In this document: positions 46,636 through 55,981 of the stretch, one piece after another
How positions within the stretch are numbered: position 1 is the stretch's first letter
How the letters are laid out: each line of letters starts with the position of its first letter
From: Methanobrevibacter millerae
GTDB lineage: Archaea; Methanobacteriota; Methanobacteria; Methanobacteriales; Methanobacteriaceae
NCBI GenBank assembly: GCA_015063005.1
Contig: SUTF01000006.1
Span: forward strand, 53,905-117,904
Direction of reading: 5' to 3'
DNA length: 64,000 bases
Made by a program: the position numbers and the translations under genes
Notes under the pieces: model-generated
What the model saw: only the letters and a program-made list of their open reading frames with translations
What the model was told of the DNA's origin: nothing
Databases searched by the model: none

Positions 46636-47685
46636 ATGGTAAATGTTGGTGTACTTGGTGCAACAGGTATGGTAGGTCAAAGATTTATTCAGTTATTGGA
46701 TAAACATCCTGACTTTGAAATCACTGCTCTTGCAGCTTCCAGTCGTTCTGCAGGCAAAAGATATGAAGATGCAACCACATGGTATCTTGATGATGCAATG
46801 CCTGAGTCTGTAAAAGATATTGTTGTATGTGAAACTGATCCTGAAGATATGGATAATGATGTAGATATTGTATTTTCATCACTTCCAACCGAATTTGCCG
46901 CTAAAGTTGAAAAGGACTTTGCAAAAGATTATGTTGTTGCAAGTAATGCTAGTGCTCATAGGATGAAAAAGAATATTCCTTTGGTAATTCCTGAAGTCAA
47001 TCCACAGTACCTAGACATGATTGATGCTCAACAGAAAGAAAATGACTGGGACGGATTCATTGTAACCAATCCTAACTGTTCTACTATTGCCTTAACCTTG
47101 ACATTAAAACCTATTGTGGATAATTTTGATGTAAACGCAATTAGGGTTTCAACCATGCAGGCAGTATCTGGTGCAGGTTATAATGGTGTTCCATCAATGG
47201 CTATTGTAGATAACCTTGTTCCATATATTGGCAGTGAGGAAGAAAAGATGGAATCTGAAACATTACATTTATTGGGGTCTTTTGACGGCGAAAAAGTTGT
47301 TGATGCAGATTTCAAATTAAGTGCTTCATGTCATAGGGTTCCTGTTATTGATGGTCATACTGAGGCAGTATTTATTGAGTTAGATGATGACTTTGACATT
47401 GCTGATGTGAAAGATAAAATGGCAAATTTCAAAGCATTGCCTCAAGAATTAAATTTATTCTCAGCACCGGAAAATCCAGTAATTATCAAAGAGGAAATGG
47501 ACAGGCCTCAGCCAAGAATGGATAGAAATGCGGGCAATGGTATGTCTGTTAGTGTTGGTAGATTAAGAAAAGACCAAGCTTTTGATAATAGTTTTAAATA
47601 TGTTCTTGTAGGACATAATACTATCCGTGGTGCTGCTGGAGCATCAGTACTAAATGCAGAGTTAATTAATGAGAAAATACTCTAA
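46636..47685 (+). CDS. asd: Aspartate-semialdehyde dehydrogenase
   Basis: It reduces aspartyl phosphate to the semialdehyde used by DapA. The 349-residue protein starts VNVGVLGATGMVGQRF, with the catalytic cysteine in TNPNCSTIALT and SASCHRVPVIDGHTE later. The ATG at 46636 has AGGTG six bases upstream; the GTG at 46627 is part of that RBS. It closes the operon. The 231-base gap that follows is T/C-rich with repeated TTTCTA runs (47699-47767), probably termination signals. Confidence 0.94.
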   Translation: MVNVGVLGATGMVGQRFIQLLDKHPDFEITALAASSRSAGKRYEDATTWYLDDAMPESVKDIVVCETDPEDMDNDVDIVFSSLPTEFAAKVEKDFAKDYVVASNASAHRMKKNIPLVIPEVNPQYLDMIDAQQKENDWDGFIVTNPNCSTIALTLTLKPIVDNFDVNAIRVSTMQAVSGAGYNGVPSMAIVDNLVPYIGSEEEKMESETLHLLGSFDGEKVVDADFKLSASCHRVPVIDGHTEAVFIELDDDFDIADVKDKMANFKALPQELNLFSAPENPVIIKEEMDRPQPRMDRNAGNGMSVSVGRLRKDQAFDNSFKYVLVGHNTIRGAAGASVLNAELINEKIL

Positions 47686-47916
47686 TTTAACTCATTTATT
47701 TTTTTTATTTTTTCTATTTTTTTCTATATTTTTCTACTGGTTTCTATATCTTTTTAGTTTCTATTTTTGGTTAATTTAAGGGTTTAATTTAAATAGTATG
47801 ACATCAATATTTAATATTAGATAATTATAGTGTATGGTATAAGATAATTTTAAAATTTAAAAATTAATCATATGCAAATTTCAATATTGAGATAAATTTT
47901 AAGTTAAGGGATAGAA

Positions 47917-49074
47917 ATGCAAAATGGAATAGATGCTGAAAAAGATGCTTTGCAATCTTTAGTCAGATCTTGTTTATTGGAGCTCAATAAACTTAAATTC
48001 GATTTAACACAGCTTGAGGTGGAAAAAGCGAACGATAATTCTGCTTCACGAATACGGGAGCTTGAGCAAGATATTGTGGACAAAGAAAAAGAAGTGTCTG
48101 TTATTAAATTTAAAGCTGAGGAAGAATTAAATCAACTAAGAGGACAACTGGACGAAAAAGATTTATTAATTAAAAATCAAGAAGATAGAATTTATGAATT
48201 GGATTATGTTAACAATTCTCTTGATGAAATTAAAACTTATTTTGCAGAGCAGTTGAAAGATTATAAGAGAAATGAGTTGTCTGAAGTTAATGAAAGATTA
48301 AATGAATCATATAAAAGCATTGCAGAAAAGGATGCTCAAATTAACAATCTTTCAAGAACCATTGATGATTATAAAATTCAAGTTATCAAGTTGGAAAATG
48401 ATGCTGGCGCTCAACAGGAAATAATGGAACTTGAAAAGCAGATAGAGTTTAAAAACAGAGAACTCCAGCAAAAAGATAATGAAATTACTGCAATTGATAA
48501 TGAAATGATTTTGTTAAAACAGCAAACTATCCCAAAGCAAGATTATGAAAATTTACAGACTCAATTTGAAAATGAAATTGCAGCTATGGATGCACAAATC
48601 AATCAGCTAAAGGATGAAAGCATCCCTAAACAGGACTATTTAAATCTTAAGGAATTGCTAGAAAATGAAGTTGCAACTATGGACAGTGAAATTAATCAAT
48701 TGAAGGAAAATTCAATCCCTCGTGAAGAATATGTAAGTCTTCAAAAATATTTGGAAAGCGAGATTTCCGTTCGTGACAGCGAATTGAAATATCTCAAGGA
48801 GCAGACTGTCCCTAAATCAGAATATGTTGATTTGCAAAATCAGCTTCAAAATGAAATTGTCGCAAAGGACAATGAACTCAAATATTTAAGAGATCAAACA
48901 GTTTCCCGTGAAGAATACATTAATCTTCAAAATGAATTAATCCGTAAAAACGATAAGATTAAAAGATTAGAAGAAATTAATGCATTCTTTAATGAACTCC
49001 AAGAGGAGCAGGAATCATTTGAAACTATTGAAAGGACTCCTCCTTTCAGATTTGAGAAAAAAGAACATAGATAA
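47917..49074 (+). CDS. Coiled-coil protein with 31-residue repeats
   Basis: This 385-residue protein is almost entirely coiled coil, with no membrane segment or signal peptide, so it is probably cytoplasmic. Residues about 205-328 are four 31-residue repeats, each beginning IPKQDY-, IPREEY- or VPKSEY-like and ending in -LK. A basic end follows. I do not recognise a family. It may be structural or link other proteins. It stands alone between asd and the thermosome gene. Confidence 0.75.
   Translation: MQNGIDAEKDALQSLVRSCLLELNKLKFDLTQLEVEKANDNSASRIRELEQDIVDKEKEVSVIKFKAEEELNQLRGQLDEKDLLIKNQEDRIYELDYVNNSLDEIKTYFAEQLKDYKRNELSEVNERLNESYKSIAEKDAQINNLSRTIDDYKIQVIKLENDAGAQQEIMELEKQIEFKNRELQQKDNEITAIDNEMILLKQQTIPKQDYENLQTQFENEIAAMDAQINQLKDESIPKQDYLNLKELLENEVATMDSEINQLKENSIPREEYVSLQKYLESEISVRDSELKYLKEQTVPKSEYVDLQNQLQNEIVAKDNELKYLRDQTVSREEYINLQNELIRKNDKIKRLEEINAFFNELQEEQESFETIERTPPFRFEKKEHR
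48529..48900 (+). repeat. Four in-frame 93-bp repeats in the coiled-coil gene
   Basis: Units start at 48529, 48622, 48715 and 48808, each exactly 93 bases (31 codons), with a partial fifth unit after 48901. The common protein pattern is (I/V)P-[KR]-x-[DE]-Y-x-x-L near the start and LK or LR near the end. DNA identity is moderate, so the repeat is old. Confidence 0.8.
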
Positions 49075-49154
49075 TTTTATCTATAACTTTTTCTTTTTCT
49101 ATTTCACATTATTGTTTCTATTTTTCTTACAAAAGTTAACTAAATAGTAAAGTA

Positions 49155-49163
49155 TTTATATAA
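49155..49163 (+). promoter_or_regulatory. TATA box of the thermosome gene
   Basis: TTTATATAA lies about 111-119 bases before the thermosome ATG, which would give a leader of about 85 bases. Other elements in 49075-49273 were not seen. Confidence 0.5.
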
Positions 49164-49273
49164 CCTTAAACTCATGTTATATGTAGAAAGGTTTATTCAA
49201 CACTATAAACTTATTTTTCATGTTGATAATTAAACTGATCTAATTATTTAATAAATTAATTAAAGGTGATTAA

Positions 49274-50887
49274 ATGGCACAAGGTGGACAACCAATTTTT
49301 ATTTTACCTGAAGGAACTAACAGATCCATCGGTAGAGACGCACAAAGAAATAACATTTTAGCTGGTAAAGTATTAGCTGAAACTGTAAGAACTACTTTAG
49401 GTCCAAAAGGAATGGACAAAATGTTAGTGGATGGTCTCGGAGACATTGTTGTAACTAACGATGGAGTAACTATTTTAAAAGAAATGGATATTGAACATCC
49501 TGCAGCAAAAATGCTTGTAGAAGTAGCAAAAACCCAAGAAGACGAAGTTGGAGACGGAACTACTACTGCAGTTATCATTGCTGGTGAATTATTAAAAAAA
49601 TCCGAAAGCTTATTAGATTCAGACATTCACCCAACTATCATTGCAATGGGATACAGAAAAGCAGCTGAAAAAGCTCAAGCAATCTTAGACGAAATTGCAA
49701 TTGAAGACGTTGACACTGAAACCTTAACCAAAGTAGCTATGACTGCTATGACTGGTAAAGGAACCGAAGCAGCACGTGAACCATTAGCAAAATTAATCGT
49801 AGAAGCAGTACAAAAAGTTGCTGATGATAAAGTTGTAGACATTGACAACATTAAAATCGAGAAAAAAGACGGTGCTGTTGTCGAAGAATCCAACTTAGTT
49901 GAAGGAGTAATCATTGACAAAGAAAAAGTACATCCGGGTATGCCATCAGAAATCAAAGATGCAAAAATCGCTCTTGTCAACACTCCATTAGAAGTTAAAG
50001 AAACTGAAGTTGACGCTGAAATCAGAATCACTGACCCTGCTCAAATGCAAGCATTCATTGAACAAGAAGAAAACATGATTAAAGAAATGGTTCAAAAAGT
50101 CGCTGATTCTGGAGCTAACGTATTATTCGCACAAAAAGGTATTGATGACTTAGCACAACACTACTTATCCAAAGCTGGAGTATTAGCAGTAAGAAGAGTT
50201 AAAAAATCAGATATCGAAAAATTATCCAGAGCTACCGGCGCTACCGTCATCTCCAACTTGGATGACTTAACCGCTGATGACTTAGGTCAAGCTGGAATCG
50301 TAGAAGAAAGAAAAATCTCCGGTGAAGACATGATCTTCGTCGAAGAATGTAGTGCAGCTAAATCCGTAACCTTATTCGTAAGAGGAAGTACCAAACACAT
50401 CGTTGACGAAATCGTAAGAGCAATCGAAGACGCAATCGGTGTAGTAGCAGCTACTGTAGAAGATGACCAAGTTGTAGCTGGCGGAGGTGCTCCTGAAATC
50501 GCTATGGCTAAAAAACTCAAAGACTACGCAGAATCCATTTCTGGCAGAGAACAATTAGCTGTAAACGCATTTGCAGAAGCATTAGAAATCGTACCTAAAA
50601 CCTTAGCTGAAAACGCAGGTTTAGACAGCATCGACTCCTTAGTAGACTTAAGAGCTGCTCAAGAAGACAGTTTCTACATGGGATTGGATGTATTCACTGG
50701 TGAAGTAGCAGATATGAAAGAAGCTGGCGTAATTGAACCAAAACGTGTCAAAAAACAAGCTATCCAATCTGCATCCGAAGCAGCTGAAATGATTTTAAGA
50801 ATTGATGATGTAATTGCATCAACCGGTGGAGCAGACGACATGCCTATGGACCCAGGTATGGGCGGAGGTATGCCTCCAATGATGTAA
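49274..50887 (+). CDS. ths: Thermosome subunit (group II chaperonin)
   Basis: This is a subunit of the double-ring archaeal chaperonin that folds proteins using ATP. The 537-residue protein has [22 protein letters not shown]-like ([10 protein letters not shown]), GDGTTTAVI and VAGGGAPEI, and ends in the flexible GGM-rich tail ([10 protein letters not shown]). RBS GGTGAT lies close to the ATG. Codon use is clean and highly biased, as expected of an abundant protein. Confidence 0.96.
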   Translation: MAQGGQPIFILPEGTNRSIGRDAQRNNILAGKVLAETVRTTLGPKGMDKMLVDGLGDIVVTNDGVTILKEMDIEHPAAKMLVEVAKTQEDEVGDGTTTAVIIAGELLKKSESLLDSDIHPTIIAMGYRKAAEKAQAILDEIAIEDVDTETLTKVAMTAMTGKGTEAAREPLAKLIVEAVQKVADDKVVDIDNIKIEKKDGAVVEESNLVEGVIIDKEKVHPGMPSEIKDAKIALVNTPLEVKETEVDAEIRITDPAQMQAFIEQEENMIKEMVQKVADSGANVLFAQKGIDDLAQHYLSKAGVLAVRRVKKSDIEKLSRATGATVISNLDDLTADDLGQAGIVEERKISGEDMIFVEECSAAKSVTLFVRGSTKHIVDEIVRAIEDAIGVVAATVEDDQVVAGGGAPEIAMAKKLKDYAESISGREQLAVNAFAEALEIVPKTLAENAGLDSIDSLVDLRAAQEDSFYMGLDVFTGEVADMKEAGVIEPKRVKKQAIQSASEAAEMILRIDDVIASTGGADDMPMDPGMGGGMPPMM

Positions 50888-50919
50888 ATCTAATTTACAT
50901 CTTTTTTATTTCTTTTTTT

Positions 50920-51933
50920 ATGTACAATAACAGACTTATTTTTAAGACTTCCACTTTAGATGAAGTTTATTTTTTAAAAGATTCTATTTTTGTTAAGTTT
51001 TTCAACAAAAGAAATTCCATTTCTAATTCGGTACTTAATGGTGGAATTCGAAATGATTTAAGATTTGCATTCAATCATCATCTTTCACAGGAAAACATTG
51101 ACTATCTTGAAAATCATGATTTAAGTGATTATCTGTGTGAATTGTGCGATTATTATGGCTTTGATTCAAATAAGTCATCTGGACTCGTTACATTGGCACG
51201 GATGAAAAACCTATCCATTGTCACCAAAAAGTATAAGAAAATTGAAGTCACGGCCATAACTACTGCCGGCGTTCGGGTAAATGCATGCTGTGCAGGCGAT
51301 GCCGCATCATATTATGAGGAAAACGGAGAGTTTCATGCTGGAACAATCAATACGATTCTTCTTATAAACTCAAGGCTTGATGATTCAACATTGGTTGAGG
51401 CATTCATGACAGCAGTTGAGGCTAAGACAGTCTCTTTGAACAGGTTAAAGATTCCTTCACAGTTTTCCACTTCATTTGCAACAGGAACTGGCACTGATGG
51501 TGTGATAATTTCTTCAAATATTGATTCAGAAAATATCATAAGCAATGCCGGTAAACATTCCAAGTTAGGTGAACTAATTGCTAAAAGTATCATTGAGTCT
51601 ATACATGTGGCAATTAAAAAACAAGTTTGGATTACACCACGTTCACAATCTAATGTTTTGGTATTATTAAATAGGTACAAGTTGAATATCAATGAATTTT
51701 ATGATAGCTTAAATCAAGATAAACATAAGTTTATTGCTGAGCTGAAATTCGATTCAAGGATTCAGGAAAATATTGCCATAACCTCCTCAGTCCTAAACCT
51801 TATTGATGATGTCGACAAGGGCATTGTCCGTAGGGAAATTGCACATGACACTTGCATTGACTTGATTAGGGGTTGTGTGGGCAGTACTGTTGATAAATTA
51901 TTGTTATATTGGATTGATAAATTTTTAGACTAA
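50920..51933 (+). CDS. cbiZ: Adenosylcobinamide amidohydrolase (CbiZ)
   Basis: It removes the aminopropanol tail of cobinamide so that it can re-enter corrinoid synthesis, a salvage route. The 337-residue protein has AITTAGVRVNACCAGDAA, GTINTILLIN and FATGTGTDGVIISS, all typical of CbiZ. It starts 32 bases after the thermosome gene. With cbiD at 39865, both de novo and salvage steps are present. Confidence 0.87.
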   Translation: MYNNRLIFKTSTLDEVYFLKDSIFVKFFNKRNSISNSVLNGGIRNDLRFAFNHHLSQENIDYLENHDLSDYLCELCDYYGFDSNKSSGLVTLARMKNLSIVTKKYKKIEVTAITTAGVRVNACCAGDAASYYEENGEFHAGTINTILLINSRLDDSTLVEAFMTAVEAKTVSLNRLKIPSQFSTSFATGTGTDGVIISSNIDSENIISNAGKHSKLGELIAKSIIESIHVAIKKQVWITPRSQSNVLVLLNRYKLNINEFYDSLNQDKHKFIAELKFDSRIQENIAITSSVLNLIDDVDKGIVRREIAHDTCIDLIRGCVGSTVDKLLLYWIDKFLD

Positions 51934-51999
51934 TTTTGAAAAACTAAACTTTTTTAAATTAGAGATTCATATATTATACTAATAAAAAGGTGAATTTTT

Positions 52000-52227
52000 A
52001 TGAGAACAAAAGAATTATTTAACAAGGAAATCCTTGATGCCGATGCATGCATCATAGGTAAAGTGTCTGAATTGGTTTTTGATGAGGATACTTTTGAAAT
52101 CACTGATTTGGTAATCAAGAAAACTGGATTTTCCGAACAAATCCGTGACAGTGAAAACGTAATTCCAGTTGAACTTGTAAAAGCTATAGGCGATAAAGTA
52201 CTACTTAAAAGCGATGATGATATATAA
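52000..52227 (+). CDS. Small PRC-barrel protein
   Basis: This 75-residue protein has a single PRC barrel ([27 protein letters not shown], then LVIKKTG). It lacks the acidic tail of the paralogue at 36754. Its stop overlaps the pyrE start, so the two are translationally coupled. GGTGA precedes the ATG. Confidence 0.82.
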   Translation: MRTKELFNKEILDADACIIGKVSELVFDEDTFEITDLVIKKTGFSEQIRDSENVIPVELVKAIGDKVLLKSDDDI

Positions 52228-52748
52228 TGCCATCTAAAGATTATTTAATTAAGTTGTTAAAGGAAAATGAAGTTTTCCTTAAAGGGGATTTCACACTATC
52301 CTCAGGTAAGAAAAGCGATTACTACATCAATATGAAAAAGGCTATTACAGAACCTGAAATTTTGTCAACTATCGCTAAATTAATTTCTGAATTGATTGCA
52401 GAAGACGGAATCGATAAGGTTGCAGGTCCTGCATTAGGTGCAGTTCCTATTGCAACAGCAGTTTCCCTTGAAAGCGAAATTCCATTATTGATGATTCGTA
52501 AAGAGAAAAAGGGTTATGGAACATCCAAACTTATTGAAGGTGAGTTGAACTCCGGCGACAATGTAATAGTCGTTGAGGATGTAACCACTACTGGAGGATC
52601 TCTTTTAAAAGCCATTAAAGCTATTCAAGATAATGGTGGTAATGTGACAAGGGCTTTTGTCGTTGTTGACAGGCAGGAAGGAGCTATTGATGCATTCGAA
52701 AAAGAAGGAATCACTTTGGAGCCATTAATCAAAGTCGATGAATTTTAG
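52227..52748 (+). CDS. pyrE: Orotate phosphoribosyltransferase
   Basis: It attaches ribose phosphate to orotate in pyrimidine synthesis. The 173-residue protein has [16 protein letters not shown], the flexible loop RKEKKGYGT, and the PRPP site [18 protein letters not shown]. It follows the PRC-barrel gene with overlap. Confidence 0.94.
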   Translation: MPSKDYLIKLLKENEVFLKGDFTLSSGKKSDYYINMKKAITEPEILSTIAKLISELIAEDGIDKVAGPALGAVPIATAVSLESEIPLLMIRKEKKGYGTSKLIEGELNSGDNVIVVEDVTTTGGSLLKAIKAIQDNGGNVTRAFVVVDRQEGAIDAFEKEGITLEPLIKVDEF

Positions 52749-53044
52749 GTGTTTTGTGGTAATCATTCACCAAAATTAAATCGTTATATTAATTTATGAG
52801 ATATTATGGACATTTTTCATAATTGATGCCATCATGAAATATGTTGATATTGAATATGATTATGGTATCTTTAATGATAAATTATAAATTCAAATATTTC
52901 TTTTTCTCTTTTTGATGTATGTAAAAAACTGTTTTGGCTTATTTGTGGTGTTATTTTCTAGCACTGTCTCTTCAATGATTTTTCAGTGGGCATTTGGAAA
53001 ATAATTAAAAAAATTAATGATGGATTTAAAAATCCATCCAAAAC
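52749..53044. other. Intergenic region between convergent pyrE and moaB
   Basis: These 296 bases contain no convincing gene. They hold T-rich runs after pyrE and a hairpin near the right end (53019-53038) that ends moaB. No promoter or structured RNA is evident. Confidence 0.5.
53019..53038 (-). terminator. Terminator hairpin after moaB
   Basis: GATGGATTT and AAATCCATC form a perfect nine-base stem with a two-base loop. On the minus strand it lies six bases after the moaB stop and is followed by a T-rich run. Confidence 0.65.
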
Positions 53045-53548
53045 TTATTTTTGTGCATGATGAACAATATGTGGCAGTTCATCAATTATTATCTTACAAG
53101 CTGTTTTTACTGCATTTGGTGATCCTGGCATGGAAAATATGCAACTATTTTTGTAGACTCCTGCAGTTGCACGTGAAAGAAGAGCGCCTGAACCAATTTC
53201 CAAATAGGATTCGTGTCTGAATATCTCTCCAAAACCATCGATTTTTTTGTCAAACAATTCTTCAACGGTTTCGACAGTAATATCTCTCACGCTAAGGCCA
53301 GTACCTCCGTTTGTCAGGATAACATCAATGTTTTCATCAACCATCTTATTGATAGCATCAAGCAAATCTTGTCTTTCGTCCTTGATGACAAGTCTTGATT
53401 TTAGGCTATATCTTTCCGTGATTTCACTTTCAAGATAATCTCCAGACAAATCTTCCTTTTTGCTTCTGCTGTCACTTAATGTGATGATTCCACAAGTTAT
53501 ATCTTTCGAAGATGCATTTTGATGTTCTTTTGTTGTTTTACTTTCCAT
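53045..53548 (-). CDS. moaB: Molybdopterin biosynthesis protein MoaB/Mog
   Basis: It activates molybdopterin (adenylation) before metal insertion, needed for molybdenum or tungsten enzymes such as formylmethanofuran dehydrogenase. The 167-residue protein has GIITLSDSRS, VILTNGGTGLSVRDITVE and FSMPGSPNAVKTA, as in the MoaB/MogA fold. GGTGAT precedes the ATG. Confidence 0.9.
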   Translation of the reverse strand: MESKTTKEHQNASSKDITCGIITLSDSRSKKEDLSGDYLESEITERYSLKSRLVIKDERQDLLDAINKMVDENIDVILTNGGTGLSVRDITVETVEELFDKKIDGFGEIFRHESYLEIGSGALLSRATAGVYKNSCIFSMPGSPNAVKTACKIIIDELPHIVHHAQK

Positions 53549-53579
53549 TCAATCACCAAAGTCAATCCATTAATATGTA

Positions 53580-53876
53580 TTATATTAGCTCTTTCAACTT
53601 ATAAAACAATTCCTTTTGGCTTAGCAAAGCATCTGTTGGTTCATATAAAGATCCATAATTATTCGTTTTTTTTTCAATCAATCCGTATTTTTTCATTATT
53701 TGCATGTGATAATATGCGGTATTGTAGCTTACACCTAATAGTTCAGCAATCTGATTTGGATTGTAAGGTCTTTCAAGAAGCTTTTCAATAATTCTTGCTG
53801 ATGTTCTACCGCCTTTTCTCTGCAACAATAATATTTTTAGATTGATTGCAGCTTTAGATTTATCATCACTGGTCAT
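53580..53876 (-). CDS. Winged-helix DNA-binding protein
   Basis: This 98-residue regulator has a winged helix: ILLLQRKGGRTSARIIEKLLERPYNPNQIAELLGVSYNTAYYHMQIMKKYGLIEKK. It is shorter than its two neighbours and has no effector domain. Its start overlaps the end of the upstream regulator gene (GGAGG before the ATG). It is the last of three HTH genes in one operon. Confidence 0.82.
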   Translation of the reverse strand: MTSDDKSKAAINLKILLLQRKGGRTSARIIEKLLERPYNPNQIAELLGVSYNTAYYHMQIMKKYGLIEKKTNNYGSLYEPTDALLSQKELFYKLKELI

Positions 53877-54679
53877 TATTCATCCTCCCTGTACCATTTA
53901 AATAATTCATTCGCCCATCTTAAGGCATTTTCACTTTTATCTATTAAAATTTGAGAATCATCATAGTGCTCATCCTTAAAAAACAGAGTTAATGTCATAA
54001 AATCATCTGAAAAAGTTAGGAACAACTTTGGATTCTCTTCTGTTTCCACCACTGTCACCTTCTTGTTCGTCAGCAATGATTTTTTCAAATATCTGCTTCT
54101 TCGCATGGTTTGATGTATTTTTGGAGTCAATATTATTGTCAAATCTTTTAATGTATCGCCCCTAAGCAGTTTAATCATATATTTAAAATGATTTTCTGAG
54201 TATATTGGCAATATCATCTTAAGCGTTGTTGAATTTTCCAGCAGTTTAATGTATGTATTGAATGCGTTGGATAAGTCACTGGTTGTTGATGAAATAAATT
54301 CAGCATCTTTCAATAGATATAACTTGTTCAAATACTCTTCTGGAATACCACTCAGCTCATGGTTATTCCAGAATTGCTTGTTTGTTTCAAGTGAATACCA
54401 GTTGTTTATTAGCTTTATAATGTTTGTTGAAAGCAAATACCCGTTTGATGTCAATGAATAATATTTTTTCTCTTTTTTAATGAGGTTATCCTCTTCAAGC
54501 TCCTTCAAGCCATGCAATATTGTTGCAGATGGCTTTTGGAGCTCATCCCTGATTTCATTGAGATTTTTCTTGCTTGCATAAAGAACTACGAGAATAAGTG
54601 TACGCATTGATGAAGTCAACAGATATTTGACATTATGAAATTCCTGTGTTTCATTTTTGTTTTTTGCCTTGGTGCTCAT
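53876..54679 (-). CDS. HTH regulator of the FilR1 (DUF1724) type, paralogue 2
   Basis: This 267-residue regulator has an N-terminal winged helix (about residues 20-80: YLLTSSMRTLILVVLYASKKNLNEIRDELQKPSATILHGLKELE) and a C-terminal domain typical of methanogen FilR1/DUF1724 regulators (ILPIYSENHF, TIILTPKI, WANELFKWYRED). Signal and targets are unknown. It starts directly after the stop of the upstream paralogue. Confidence 0.8.
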   Translation of the reverse strand: MSTKAKNKNETQEFHNVKYLLTSSMRTLILVVLYASKKNLNEIRDELQKPSATILHGLKELEEDNLIKKEKKYYSLTSNGYLLSTNIIKLINNWYSLETNKQFWNNHELSGIPEEYLNKLYLLKDAEFISSTTSDLSNAFNTYIKLLENSTTLKMILPIYSENHFKYMIKLLRGDTLKDLTIILTPKIHQTMRRSRYLKKSLLTNKKVTVVETEENPKLFLTFSDDFMTLTLFFKDEHYDDSQILIDKSENALRWANELFKWYREDE

Positions 54680-55471
54680 TTAAATCACTTTTTCTTTAAT
54701 GTTGTCAAATAGGCTAGCTGCCCAATTCATAGCTTCATCACTGCTTGAATTCAATATTCTGTTTTGATCATAGCTTCCGTCATTGCGGAATAATCCCAAA
54801 TTCATTGCATCATCGCAGATTAATAGATAGATTTCTAGATTCTCTTTGATTATATTGATTTTCAATCTTCCTTCCCTCATGCTTTTCCTTTTAAGCTTTT
54901 CATCCATCTGAGAAACAAGTCCCTTATAGATGTCTTTCTCCATAATCAATTCAACTGATCCATTATTCTTTAAAATATTTTCAATCAGTTTTGGATATTC
55001 CGGATGAATGTATGGGAGAACTCCCTTGACATTTCTTGAGTTTTTAAGTTGCCTTTTGATGTTATTATGTGTCTTATAAATGTCAATAGGGTTAGTTTCT
55101 ATTAACTTAGATTGGTATAATTTAGTAATATCTTCTATCAATCCTATATTTAGATACGTAATATCATGTTTGTACCACAAGCTATTATAATTTTGTATCA
55201 CGTCGATACTTTTCTTGAATTCCATGAGCTGGTTAAAGTATATTTTTGTCATGGGATTTATGCTATATGTCCTATTTTCTTTAATAACATGGTTTTTGTA
55301 CTCCAATTTATTCATATTATTTGATACGGAGCTATAAATCATATTTGTATTGTCAACAATCTCTCTTATTGTTTGTGGCTTTTCATTCAGTTCTGTTAGT
55401 ATCTTTAGGCGTATTTCGGACTTTACAATAAATAATATGTCCTTGTCTATGTAATTTTCAGTCATTATCAT
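54680..55471 (-). CDS. HTH regulator of the FilR1 (DUF1724) type, paralogue 1
   Basis: This regulator (about 263 aa) has an N-terminal winged helix (VKSEIRLKILTELNEKPQTIREIVDNTNMIYSSVSNNMNKLE) and the same C-terminal plan as its neighbour (GVLPYIHPEYPKLI, ELIMEKDIYKGL, EAMNWAASLFDNI). The ATG at 55471 is favoured by GTGAT four bases upstream; the ATG at 55498 lies in a palindrome and would add nine residues. It heads the three-gene operon and is preceded by operator-like repeats. Confidence 0.8.
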   Translation of the reverse strand: MIMTENYIDKDILFIVKSEIRLKILTELNEKPQTIREIVDNTNMIYSSVSNNMNKLEYKNHVIKENRTYSINPMTKIYFNQLMEFKKSIDVIQNYNSLWYKHDITYLNIGLIEDITKLYQSKLIETNPIDIYKTHNNIKRQLKNSRNVKGVLPYIHPEYPKLIENILKNNGSVELIMEKDIYKGLVSQMDEKLKRKSMREGRLKINIIKENLEIYLLICDDAMNLGLFRNDGSYDQNRILNSSSDEAMNWAASLFDNIKEKVI

Positions 55472-55495
55472 TTTTATCACAGCACTAATTTTTTT

Positions 55496-55512
55496 CATAT
55501 TGTTCCAATATG
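55496..55512. promoter_or_regulatory. 17-bp palindrome at the start of the regulator operon
   Basis: CATATTG-TTC-CAATATG is a perfect 7-3-7 inverted repeat, followed by another CATATT at 55515. It lies about 25 bases before the chosen start of the FilR1-type gene, where transcription is expected to begin (an AT-rich TATA-like stretch is at about 55535-55545). This fits autoregulation. Confidence 0.55.
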
Positions 55513-55586
55513 TTCATATTATTAATTTATTAAAGCAATTTTAAATAAATTTATGAAGATTTAATGAACATTAACTTAATATTTCC

Positions 55587-55685
55587 TGAAAATTCTGTGA
55601 AAATTTGGTGAAAGTTTCCTGAATATTTACTGAAGATTGGGTGAAAATTCCCTGAAGATTCGCTGAAAATTGGGTGAAGATTTAT
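55587..55685. repeat. Nine tandem copies of an 11-bp repeat (TGAARATTNNN)
   Basis: Nine units of exactly 11 bases: TGAAAATTCTG, TGAAAATTTGG, TGAAAGTTTCC, TGAATATTTAC, TGAAGATTGGG, TGAAAATTCCC, TGAAGATTCGC, TGAAAATTGGG, TGAAGATTTAT. TGAA is invariant and the last three bases vary. It lies 116-214 bases upstream of the regulator operon start, in a region without genes. The period is close to one DNA turn. Confidence 0.85.
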
Positions 55686-55810
55686 GTTCTGGTTTCCATT
55701 TCATCACTATTGATCTGTTCTTTAGCTTCTTTTGACTAATGGATTTTATTACAAAATCGCTCTATGTATGCTCAGTATCAGAAAAAAATCATGTTTTTAA
55801 GGTTATGGCA

Positions 55811-55959
55811 TCAACATAATGGTGTATTGTCCCAACAGGACAACTGATGATACTGGAATTGCTCGCTTAAACATTAACCTGATTGTCGGCGAATATATTA
55901 TTACTTCAATGTATGGGAATGGTGCTACAATATCGAATAAAATAACAATTAGAAGTTGA
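55811..55959 (+). pseudogene. Remnant of an adhesin-like protein C-terminus
   Basis: From 55846 the frame encodes DDTGIARLNINLIVGEYIIT and more, ending ...TIRS and a TGA at 55957-55959. It matches the last 36 or so residues of the adhesin at 57201-61481 almost residue for residue. Upstream (about 55818-55845) the NGVFYTR motif is recognisable but broken by a one-base insertion. No further adhesin sequence is visible, so only the end of an old copy is left. Confidence 0.8.
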
Positions 55960-55981
55960 GATTATTTCTCAACTCTTTTTT

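Noticed and set aside
47699..47767. TTTCTA-rich stretch as a tandem repeat with a function
   Set aside because: It is irregular and best explained as T-rich archaeal termination sequence after asd.
55587..55685. 11-bp repeats as a CRISPR array
   Set aside because: Units are far too short, have no spacers and no cas genes are in the window.
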